Shown one piece after another: positions 28,799 to 36,309 of a stretch of 64,000 bases of DNA. The stretch is taken from the NCBI RefSeq assembly GCF_964063345.1, contig NZ_OZ061318.1, forward strand, positions 6,076,001 through 6,140,000. Reading direction: 5' to 3'. Each line of letters opens with the position of its first letter. The stretch's first letter is position 1. This DNA comes from Pseudomonas lini. Its GTDB lineage: Bacteria > Pseudomonadota > Gammaproteobacteria > Pseudomonadales > Pseudomonadaceae. The position numbers and the translations under genes were made by a program. Below the pieces are notes generated by a model that did not search any database, was not told where the DNA came from, and worked only from the letters and a program-made list of their open reading frames with translations.

Positions 28799-28986
28799 GG
28801 GAATGCGGTGTCCTGTCTGCCAGGGCGCTCGTTAACGGGGCCATGCAGCTCTTATGTCTTATACTGCTTGCATGCATCCACGCAGAGGCGCAGAGCCCGG
28901 TTGTTCGCTAGATGCCCAAGACGGCAGTAACGTCATTCATGTACAGCGTGCTATTGCGATGGGGGAGTGACAGCAGGTGTAGAGCC

Positions 28987-29457
28987 ATGCAATCGCTCGA
29001 CCGAGTTCTGCTCAGCGATATCCTTCCTGCCGAAGCGTTCCGACAAATGTCCGCTTTCGGAGCCCTCTCGGACACTTTCGTGGAGCAAGTGCTGGCGGGG
29101 GGTGAGTTGCTCAGATTAACGGAGGGCGAGCTGCTCTATCGCCAAGGAGAGCGCGCAGAATGCTTCTATGTTGTTCTAAAAGGGCATGTGGAGATCTATC
29201 AGGACACCGAAGCCAGCCGTAAAGTCATCCGAACGACGACCGAGGGGGAAAGCGTCGGGTTTCCCGCAATGCTGGCGATGCGCCCCAGACTATTTAATGG
29301 CGTCGCGACCGGCGATTGCATAGCGCTAAAAATTTCCTGCCAGTTTCTATTCAGACTTCATGAGCTGGATAGCCAGCAATACGAGATATTTTTTATCAAC
29401 CTTTCTCGGGACATGAGTCGCTTTATGAGTGATTGCGCTCGCCGCTCATCTTCATGA
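28987..29457 (+). CDS. Cyclic nucleotide-binding domain protein
   Basis: A 156-residue protein consisting almost only of a CRP-like cNMP-binding beta-roll (LRLTEGELLYRQGERAECFYVVLKGHVEIYQ, then EGESVGFPAML). It lacks the DNA-binding helix-turn-helix of CRP. The phosphate-binding cassette is poorly conserved: the RxA signature is not clear, only RPRLFNGVAT is seen. It may therefore sense something other than cAMP, or act as a structural or partner domain. The start was set at MQSLDRVLL because the upstream 25 codons look non-coding, but the ribosome site is weak (AGGTGTAG). Monocistronic. Confidence 0.75.
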   Translation: MQSLDRVLLSDILPAEAFRQMSAFGALSDTFVEQVLAGGELLRLTEGELLYRQGERAECFYVVLKGHVEIYQDTEASRKVIRTTTEGESVGFPAMLAMRPRLFNGVATGDCIALKISCQFLFRLHELDSQQYEIFFINLSRDMSRFMSDCARRSSS

Positions 29458-29502
29458 CGAGAGGCAACTATCTAAGCAATTGGACCTGCAAGAGACAGCG
29501 GT

Positions 29503-29542
29503 TTGCCGGCGAAGGCGTCCTTAAGATCGCCTTCGCCGGCAA
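29503..29542. repeat. REP-like hairpin
   Basis: Perfect 15-base arms TTGCCGGCGAAGGCG and complement with a 10-base loop, in the gap between convergent genes. A partial REP end (GGCTCCTACAGGG) follows at 29561. Confidence 0.8.
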
Positions 29543-29566
29543 CTCGGATCGCCGCACCGCTGGCTC

Positions 29567-31546
29567 CTACAGGGCGGTTCTTCCACGCTGAATCTCGATG
29601 GGCGGCTCGATCAGTTGCAGTTCAAGCGCACCCGAGGCTGGCACGAAACGCGGGCCGGTACTTTCAGGCGTTGCCCGCAACCTCCAGGTGCGTTGCACCT
29701 TCGCCAGTTTGGCGACGCCTGATCCCAGGGACCAACGCCGGCAGACCTTCTCCAACTTGAGCGGGTAAATCGTGAGTTGGTCGCCTTTGAAATGCATGCG
29801 CAGGAAGCATTTGTGGTCGGCGATGCACTGTGAGGAAAAAACCGCCTCGCTATGTAGCCCCCAAAAGGTGTTGCCCATCACCATCCATGCACCGAACAAC
29901 AGGCCTCCCAAACTGCCGCCGAGCACCAGCGTCTCCGCCAGGAACAACAAAACCTGGTGCAGGTTTTCTACCTCGAATTGCAGGTAGTGAATGTTGACGC
30001 GGCCCATCAGCCATAGCAGCCCGATTGCCAGTCCCAGATGAAGTAACCCGTGAGCCGCGCCAATGGCATAGGCGAGCTTTCGGGTGCGCTTGACCCCGGC
30101 GGCTGAGAACACTGCGCAACCCAGCACAATGATCACCGCGAACATCACCGACGAAGGACTGTGTGACAGGACCAGGAGCAGGTGTCGCCAAACTTCGCCG
30201 ATGTTGGAAATAGACGCTTGGAGGTCAGACAACACGTCCATCAGGCTGCGGTTGCCTCGTGCCGGGTGGGGCACCGTGCTGGCGCTTTGTACCATCCAGT
30301 CAAACAGCAGGTACAAGATGGCCAGCATGCCGCAGAACGAGAGATTGCGGGTAGGTAGCCGCCATGCCCGGTTACGCAGTTGCTCGGAGGTCCTTTTGTC
30401 CGGGTAGAGCGCAGCCAGCTCGTAGTGCTGCCGGGTTCCATCAACGTTGATCGGCTTGGGCGGATCTGGAAGCTGATGTGTGGCATTCAAGAAGGCGCCA
30501 CCGCCTCCGCACGTGATGCGCTGCGGTGCCTGGGTGCCAGCTTTTGGCTGGTAGCGCGCGTAGTGGTGCGAGTCTCCGGCCAAGACTACTGCCAGGTGGT
30601 CACCCAATAGTTCCTCGATCTCGCGCAGGCTGCGAAAACGCGGCGTCTGGGTTTCAATCGAGGGCAAGGCCTTGCTCTCCTCGCGTGCCAGCCGTTCGGC
30701 CTCGTCCACCCAGCTCGGCTCGGGTGTACAGAGGATCACGCGGTCGCCTGGCTGCAGTTTGGCGTGCATCTCTTCGAAGTATTGCTTCTGCTGCCGGTCG
30801 ATCATGGACTCCAACTGCAAATCCAGACCCCAGATCCACCAGCCATTGGGCAGCTGCAGCACGTAGTAACTGGTGCGCTGGCGGGTTTCCCAGCCTCCGA
30901 TGGGTTTCTGCTCGCAAAACAGTTGGGAGAAACCGCGCAGACCGTCATACCAATCGTGGTTGCCGGGCGTCGCCACTATCCACGGTGCACCCGGCTGCCG
31001 CACAGGCTGGTCCTGGTCATTAGGGCGCTCCTTGGGTACCGGAGCTGGAAATGCGGCGCGGAAAGGATCCAGGAAGCGGGTGCGGTAGCCGGATTGGGCC
31101 GGTGTGGGATAGACCTGATCGCCGCCGAGCAACAGCACGTCGCCGCGGGGCAACTTGAGCTGATGCTCGGGCAACTCGGCATCATGGCTGACGCACAGTG
31201 CCATCGAATAGGTGGAGTCCCAGCCATCTCCGGTATCGGCCAGATAGTCGATCCACACGTCACCATCGCCAGCCACCTGGATGGGCGGGTTCGAGCCGCG
31301 AGGATTGAGCACGGCGAGCATTTCGCGCGGGTCGGCGAAGGCCCCCATCGTGGTGGCGACAGCCGTTTGTAAGCCCGTGCGCATAAGCTGAAACGGGCCT
31401 AACCAATTGACCATCGCCTCCTGGGTGTAAAGCTCGATTCGGCTATTGAGCGTGGAAGATTGGGTGGAACGGGTCATGGCAAGGGGCGCAGAGTGCGGCG
31501 TGGGCGCCTCTCCAGCGCGAAACTCAATCGATTGCTCCTTCATCAT
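29567..31546 (-). CDS. Membrane-bound calcineurin-like metallophosphoesterase
   Basis: A 659-residue protein with an N-terminal to central metallophosphoesterase domain. Metal-ligand motifs in order are DTGDGWDS, LLLGGDQVYP, ATPGNHDWYDG and VLAGDSHHYARY. About four transmembrane helices follow between residues about 400 and 600 (for example LSFCGMLAILYLLFDWMVQS and MFAVIIVLGCAVFSAAG). A soluble tail of about 80 residues ends the protein. Substrate unknown. Start MMKEQSIEFRAG has GGAGG upstream. It stands alone between a REP element and the epimerase gene. Confidence 0.85.
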   Translation of the reverse strand: MMKEQSIEFRAGEAPTPHSAPLAMTRSTQSSTLNSRIELYTQEAMVNWLGPFQLMRTGLQTAVATTMGAFADPREMLAVLNPRGSNPPIQVAGDGDVWIDYLADTGDGWDSTYSMALCVSHDAELPEHQLKLPRGDVLLLGGDQVYPTPAQSGYRTRFLDPFRAAFPAPVPKERPNDQDQPVRQPGAPWIVATPGNHDWYDGLRGFSQLFCEQKPIGGWETRQRTSYYVLQLPNGWWIWGLDLQLESMIDRQQKQYFEEMHAKLQPGDRVILCTPEPSWVDEAERLAREESKALPSIETQTPRFRSLREIEELLGDHLAVVLAGDSHHYARYQPKAGTQAPQRITCGGGGAFLNATHQLPDPPKPINVDGTRQHYELAALYPDKRTSEQLRNRAWRLPTRNLSFCGMLAILYLLFDWMVQSASTVPHPARGNRSLMDVLSDLQASISNIGEVWRHLLLVLSHSPSSVMFAVIIVLGCAVFSAAGVKRTRKLAYAIGAAHGLLHLGLAIGLLWLMGRVNIHYLQFEVENLHQVLLFLAETLVLGGSLGGLLFGAWMVMGNTFWGLHSEAVFSSQCIADHKCFLRMHFKGDQLTIYPLKLEKVCRRWSLGSGVAKLAKVQRTWRLRATPESTGPRFVPASGALELQLIEPPIEIQRGRTAL

Positions 31547-31640
31547 CCAGCCTCCATTGCTGTAACGAGTTCAGGTACCTCAAAAGGGTGATCTTTTGTC
31601 GGTCGATTCAGGATAGGTCAGTTATGCGATGGCCGCCGAT

Positions 31641-32459
31641 TCATAGCCTGAAGGAGAGGCTGTCGTGAACAGTTCCTGAAAACGTTGTCTCTACCGGCCC
31701 GATGAGAAAGACAGGTCCCACGCCATCCCATTCAACCGTCACGGTTCCGCCATCACATTCAACCTCAACGCAATGGTCTAACAAGCCACGACGAATTCCG
31801 TTAACCGCGGCGCCACAAGAGCAGGAGCCGGAACCGAGGGGAATACCACCGCCGCGCTCCCAAATGCGCAACCGAATGTGCTTGCGGTTAATGATCTGGA
31901 CAAAATGCACGTTCGTCTTGAGGGGGAATAGAGGGTTGGTTTCAATGGTCGGTCCGAGGGTCGCTATATCAACGGCTGTCAGGTCATCCACAAAATAGGT
32001 GCAGTGCGGATTGCCCATGCTGGTCGCTGCCGGGCCACCCGCCAGTGGTAAAACAGCAGTATCCAGTTCCAGAGCCAGGGGAATGTCCGACCAGCCGAAA
32101 AGCGGTTTCCCCATGTTGACGGAAATTGCGCCGGTTGAAGTTCGTTCGCAAGTGAGTAGGCCACGGTTGGTTCGCAGCGCTATCGACGTAGTATTTGATT
32201 CGCGCATCAGCCTATCCGCGACACCCCGCGTTGCGCTGCCACAAACATCCAGCGCGGAGCCATCTGCATTCCAAAACATCAAGCGCGCAACGTCATCATC
32301 GCAATCGAGCACCACCGCGAGTTGATTGAATCCGATTCCCCGGTTCCGATCACCCAATCGCCGAGCCAAGGTACTTGTCATTGGATTGGCCGAGTTTCGC
32401 AAGTCCACAACAACGAAGTCATCGCCATTGGCGTGCATTTTATGAAAGCTCAGCGGCAT
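31641..32459 (-). CDS. Diaminopimelate epimerase-like protein with altered active site
   Basis: A 272-residue member of the PLP-independent DapF family, which swaps stereochemistry at an alpha-carbon using two Cys as base and acid. The N-terminal half keeps one catalytic Cys (NADGSALDVCGSATRG). In the C-terminal half the usual ACGTGAC motif reads GSGSCSC (WERGGGIPLGSGSCSCGAA), so by hand alignment the second catalytic Cys is Ser, and the Glu of GET is Ile. It is probably a paralogue acting on another substrate rather than the lysine/peptidoglycan enzyme, whose gene is usually near lysA. ATG at 32459 was chosen for the AGGA eight bases upstream. Confidence 0.75.
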   Translation of the reverse strand: MPLSFHKMHANGDDFVVVDLRNSANPMTSTLARRLGDRNRGIGFNQLAVVLDCDDDVARLMFWNADGSALDVCGSATRGVADRLMRESNTTSIALRTNRGLLTCERTSTGAISVNMGKPLFGWSDIPLALELDTAVLPLAGGPAATSMGNPHCTYFVDDLTAVDIATLGPTIETNPLFPLKTNVHFVQIINRKHIRLRIWERGGGIPLGSGSCSCGAAVNGIRRGLLDHCVEVECDGGTVTVEWDGVGPVFLIGPVETTFSGTVHDSLSFRL

Positions 32460-32531
32460 AAATTGATCCTGGTGGCGAGGCATGGGGTGAATTGATATTT
32501 AAAGGCAATCCAGCCCCATTCGCATAGACGT

Positions 32532-32554
32532 GGACCCGCCAGAATAGCGGGTCC
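32532..32554 (-). terminator. Hairpin after the M20 peptidase gene
   Basis: GGACCCGC and GCGGGTCC enclose CAGAATA just beyond the stop of the minus-strand peptidase gene. No T run follows, so termination is uncertain. Confidence 0.5.
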
Positions 32555-32565
32555 GAAAGGGGTGA

Positions 32566-34305
32566 TCAGAGTTTCGGCAACTGCCCGATGCGCCCGAACA
32601 TTTCGGTCACGATCTGCAGGTCCAGCAGGAACTGGTCGACGGTCTTGAACTCGTTGTCGTTGTGGCCGGTGTACTTGAGCTCGGGCCTGGCCAGGCCGAA
32701 CTGCACGCCATTGGGCAGCTCATGGACCGAGGTGGCGCCGGCAGAGGTGCCAAACTTGTGTTCCATGCCAAGGTTTTCGCTGGACACGGCCAGCAGGGCC
32801 TTGACCCATTCACCCTCAGGATTGCGGTGCATTGGCTCGGCGATCGAGTAGTCAAAGGCCGGCTCAATGTGGGTCTTCTTGCTCCAGGCGCCAAGCTTGT
32901 CGGCGATTTCGGTCTTGAGCACTTCTGGGGATTTGCCCTTCGGCACGCGCAGGTTGACCGCGAGCTTGAAGGCTTTTTCATCCATCCCGACATAGGTCAG
33001 GGAGGTGGTCAGCGGTCCCATGAAGGCATCGGAAAAACCAACCCCTAATTTGCCTCCCAGGTAGTCCAGTCCCCAGTTATCGGCGGCGTAGCGGGCGGCG
33101 TCGGTAATGTGGTTGTGTTTGAGCGCAACCTTCCCGTCGAGGCTGTTGATGAAGTCCAGCATCCTTGCCACCGGGTTGATGCCTGACTCGGGCTCGGAGG
33201 AGTGGGCGGAAACGCCGGTGACCGTCAGCTGGACGTCCTTGCCGACGACCTTGGCGGTCACCTCGAAGTCGCCGCCATTGCGCTTGGCATAATCAGTACC
33301 GGCTTTCTGCAGGCTGGCGGCCAATTCGGCAGGCTTGTCACTCAACAAGGTGGCGACTGAAGTCGATGGAATCTGGTTGGTTGCCAGGCCGCCGGTCATT
33401 GAGGTGATTTCAGCGCCTTTGCCCTCTGCGGCTCGCCGGGCAAAGTTCGCCATGACGGTGCCGTAGCCTTTCTCGGCAATCACCACCGGATAGCCGCCAT
33501 CCAGCGCCAGGTTGTAGTTGGGTGTCGGGTTGTGTTCGAAGTAATAGGGGATGGCGTCGCCCGTGGTTTCTTCAGTGGTGTCTACCAGCAGCTTGAAATT
33601 CCTCGCCAGCGGCAGCTTCTCTTCCTTGATGATCTTCATGGCGTAGAGCGCCACCACAATGCCGTTCTTGTCATCCTCGGTGCCCCGGCCATACATGCGG
33701 TCGCCGACCAGGGTGACCTTGAACGGATCGAGTCGGGTGCCGTCTTTCAGAACCCAGTTCTCTGGCGTCACGGGCACCACATCGGCATGCGCGTGGATGC
33801 CTACGACTTCATCGCCGTTGCCTGCGAGGGAGATTTCATAGACGCGGTTATCGATATTGCGAAAGTTCAGATTGAAGGCCTGGGCAAGGCCCTTGAGCTT
33901 GTCGGCGATCTTGATGAATTCGGGATTGTCGTGCTGGGCAACACCGTCCACGCGGAAGGTCGGGATTGCCACCAGCTCGCGCAGGGTTTCGGTGGCCGCG
34001 TTGCCGTATTTCACCCGTGCATAGAGGCCCAGCAGGCGATGAATCTCGTTCTGCTGTTCAGGGGAAAGCGTCTTGTTGCTCTGGAACGCACTGATTGCAG
34101 GGCCGAGGTCGTTGGTTTTGGCAAGGTCACTCTTGGCCAGGCGTCCCAGGAACTGCCTGAAATCGGTTACCGATGCGTCACTGAAGGTCTTGAGAATGGT
34201 CGCGCTCTGTTGCGGGGTGATGTTGGCGTGCGCTGAGGTGGTGATCGACGAAAGGCTGGCCAGTATCAGGGTTGTAGTGGCCAGGTGTTTGAATGAGAAA
34301 TCCAT
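32566..34305 (-). CDS. Secreted M20-family dipeptidase-like metallopeptidase
   Basis: A 579-residue exported zinc peptidase with signal peptide MDFSFKHLATTTLILASLSS, cleaved near AHA-NITP. Metal ligands of the M20 family are visible: VGIHAHADVVPV (His, Asp), GRGTEDDKNGIV (bridging Asp), DTTEETTGDAI (Glu pair) and SAGATSVHELPNG (His). The insertion domain (about residues 320-450) is of the dimerisation type. The sequence resembles PepV/dipeptidase A proteins, here periplasmic. Start at ATG 34305 has AAGGAA upstream. Likely a scavenger of peptides; substrate not deducible. Confidence 0.88.
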   Translation of the reverse strand: MDFSFKHLATTTLILASLSSITTSAHANITPQQSATILKTFSDASVTDFRQFLGRLAKSDLAKTNDLGPAISAFQSNKTLSPEQQNEIHRLLGLYARVKYGNAATETLRELVAIPTFRVDGVAQHDNPEFIKIADKLKGLAQAFNLNFRNIDNRVYEISLAGNGDEVVGIHAHADVVPVTPENWVLKDGTRLDPFKVTLVGDRMYGRGTEDDKNGIVVALYAMKIIKEEKLPLARNFKLLVDTTEETTGDAIPYYFEHNPTPNYNLALDGGYPVVIAEKGYGTVMANFARRAAEGKGAEITSMTGGLATNQIPSTSVATLLSDKPAELAASLQKAGTDYAKRNGGDFEVTAKVVGKDVQLTVTGVSAHSSEPESGINPVARMLDFINSLDGKVALKHNHITDAARYAADNWGLDYLGGKLGVGFSDAFMGPLTTSLTYVGMDEKAFKLAVNLRVPKGKSPEVLKTEIADKLGAWSKKTHIEPAFDYSIAEPMHRNPEGEWVKALLAVSSENLGMEHKFGTSAGATSVHELPNGVQFGLARPELKYTGHNDNEFKTVDQFLLDLQIVTEMFGRIGQLPKL

Positions 34306-34480
34306 TGTTGGGGCATTCCTTTGCAGGCAGTTTGTGAGAAATATCTGGTCGATGAGTCAGAAACTTTTCCAAACTAACACCACGAGGGAGTGGTACGGGA
34401 GTCCCGGAAGCAGGATCTGTCGCACAGAAATGCAAAAACGACGCAGAAACGAAAAAAAACCGGGAAGCGAGCATTTTCGT

Positions 34481-34659
34481 AGGAGCCAGGCTTGCCTTAA
34501 TGCCAGTCAGTTAAGCGAAATCCCTGTGGGAGCGGGCTTGCCCGCGATGACGGCAGCACATTCACCATTGATGCGTCAGGCAGGTCGCTATCGCGGGCAA
34601 GCCACGCTCCCACAGGTTCCGCAGCTTAACTGACTGGCATTAAGGCAAGCCTGGCTCCT
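34481..34659. repeat. Nested inverted repeat: REP doublet inside 36-base arms
   Basis: Outer arms of 36 bases (34481-34516 and 34624-34659) are perfectly complementary. Their inner end reads TTAATGCCAGTCAGTTAAGC. Inside sits a REP doublet with TGTGGGAGCGGGCTTGCCCG (34525 on) facing its complement (ending 34614). It lies between the M20 peptidase promoter and the CapA stop. The inner end of the arms matches that of the element at 28643-28798. Confidence 0.88.
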
Positions 34660-34708
34660 GCGAAAAGAATCAGGAAGGTTCTCTGGGGTTTCAGGTGTCC
34701 AGAGGCAC

Positions 34709-35821
34709 CTACCAACGCAACTCGAAGGCATTTTCCGCACCCGGCTGGAGGCTGCTGCCCAAACGTGCGCACTCGCGAGAAAGGGTGTCGTGCAGCCATT
34801 GACGGTCATCCCCTTCGGCGTGACAGATGCGAAAGCGACAGAGGCGGGTGGGTATCAGGTCCAGCGATCGCAGGTGTCCACCCGAGCCCAACGAGGCAAA
34901 GTACAGAAGCCCAAGGTCGCCGCGAAAGTCTGTGTGGCCCTCGATGCCTTCGTAATCGTTCAGCAGATCACCGCAGCCATAGAGAATCAGGTGTTCGCGG
35001 TACACCTCGATGCCCTTGATGTGGTGCGAGGAATGCCCGTGCACCAAGTCAACTCCTGCCTCGTCGATCAAGGCATGGGCGAACCGGATCTGCTCCCGTG
35101 GAATATCGAACCCCCAATTGCCGCCCCAGTGAATGGAGGCGACCACCAGATCATCCGGTTTTTTGCTCTCGAGAATCCGTTCGGCCACAGGGCGCAGGCT
35201 TTGCATAGTCAGATCTTCCAGCCGCGCCACGCCCGCGCGCTTATCCGTGGCGGCCCAGTCCTGCTCAATGCCGCTGTCGGGGGCGCCGAGGCCAAACACC
35301 AGCAAGCGCCGCCCGCCAGGCTGTGGCAGCACGGCGGGCGCTTCGGCAGATTGTCGGTTGTGCCCGGCGCCGGCGCTGCACATGCCGTTGCTCGACAAGG
35401 TATCCAGCGTATCGGCCAGGCCGGCTGCTCCCCAGTCCAGCACATGGTTGTTGGCCAGCACGCAGCAGTCGATGCCGGCTGCGCTGATGGCCGGGAAGTT
35501 CTCCGGGCTCATGCGGTAATTGATGCCTTTGGGCTCCGGACATCCACGGCGGGACACCGCCGTTTCCAGATTGATGATGCGTGCGTGTGGCTGGCGAAGT
35601 TCAAGCTCATCCAGCGCAGCGCCCCAGATATAGGTGAAATCGACGGGGAGGGGAATCGGGCCGTTGAGTCTTTCTGCCAGCCGGACGTAAACGCCGGCAT
35701 TCTTGACGTAGTCTTCGTAAAGCTGCGGATCGCCAGGATGCGGCAGTACTGAGTCAATGCCGCGGGCGGTCATGACATCGCCGGCGAGAAACAGCTTCAG
35801 TGTGTCGGTAACAGTCGCCAT
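34709..35821 (-). CDS. CapA-family protein (poly-gamma-glutamate synthesis-like phosphoesterase fold)
   Basis: A 370-residue CapA-domain protein. Family motifs in order: LFLAGDVMTARGID near the N-terminus, INLETAVSRRG, LANNHVLDWG, VVASIHWGGNWG and DLVHGHSSHHIKGIEVY. CapA proteins share a metallophosphatase-like fold; in Bacillus CapA takes part in poly-gamma-glutamate export. No CapBC neighbours or signal peptide are seen, so this is one of the solitary CapA proteins common in Gram-negatives, of unknown role. Start ATG at 35821 has GGAGG ten bases upstream. Confidence 0.87.
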   Translation of the reverse strand: MATVTDTLKLFLAGDVMTARGIDSVLPHPGDPQLYEDYVKNAGVYVRLAERLNGPIPLPVDFTYIWGAALDELELRQPHARIINLETAVSRRGCPEPKGINYRMSPENFPAISAAGIDCCVLANNHVLDWGAAGLADTLDTLSSNGMCSAGAGHNRQSAEAPAVLPQPGGRRLLVFGLGAPDSGIEQDWAATDKRAGVARLEDLTMQSLRPVAERILESKKPDDLVVASIHWGGNWGFDIPREQIRFAHALIDEAGVDLVHGHSSHHIKGIEVYREHLILYGCGDLLNDYEGIEGHTDFRGDLGLLYFASLGSGGHLRSLDLIPTRLCRFRICHAEGDDRQWLHDTLSRECARLGSSLQPGAENAFELRW

Positions 35822-36034
35822 GGCACCCTCCAGGATCAGGAGTAAGCATCTGTTTTAAAACAAATATATTTTTGTGTTGGGCTTCCCAGACGAAGCGAAA
35901 GTTGATAAATTTCCGCGCGTTCTTGCAGAGCTCCTTACAAGGAGAGCCCCTTACAGGGGTTGTCGCGCAAGGACGCAGCATCTCGATGTTGCCCGCCTGA
36001 AAACTCAGTGCCGGGCACTCGCAGCAACAGATAC

Positions 36035-36109
36035 AGGGGCGTCGCCAAGCGGTAAGGCAGCAGGTTTTGATCCTGCCATGCGTTGGTTCGAATCCAGCCG
36101 CCCCTGCCA
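36035..36109 (+). tRNA. tRNA-Gln (anticodon TTG)
   Basis: A 75-base cloverleaf with encoded CCA. Acceptor arms AGGGGCG and CGCCCCT pair fully. The D-loop has AAGCGGTAAGG, anticodon stem GCAGG/CCTGC encloses TTTTGAT (anticodon TTG), and the T-loop has GGTTCGAATCC. It reads CAA glutamine codons. The flanking 35822-36034 presumably holds its promoter; I see no integrase or attachment-site duplication nearby. Confidence 0.96.
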
Positions 36110-36183
36110 TTTTCCTTACACTCATCCAAGTATGGCTCCGCCGGCAGGTAGTGCGGGAGTCCGGGATGATTGTCTTTACAGAA

Positions 36184-36217
36184 AACGCCAACTCTGATCC
36201 GGGTTGGCGTTTTTTTA
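36184..36217 (+). terminator. Terminator downstream of tRNA-Gln
   Basis: AACGCCAAC and GTTGGCGTT flank a ten-base loop and are followed by TTTTTTA. This ends the tRNA transcript. The opposite strand is less suited. Confidence 0.88.
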
Positions 36218-36309
36218 TGTCTGTAAAACCCTCTTGGCAAAACCTTTAGCATTCAGCTGTCGTGCCAACACAACGAGCGCGGCGCCATAGCGGCGCGCTC
36301 GCCAGTCAT

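Noticed and set aside
36035..36109. tRNA-Gln as an integration site for a genomic island
   Set aside because: No integrase gene, no duplicated tRNA 3' end and ordinary core genes on both sides.
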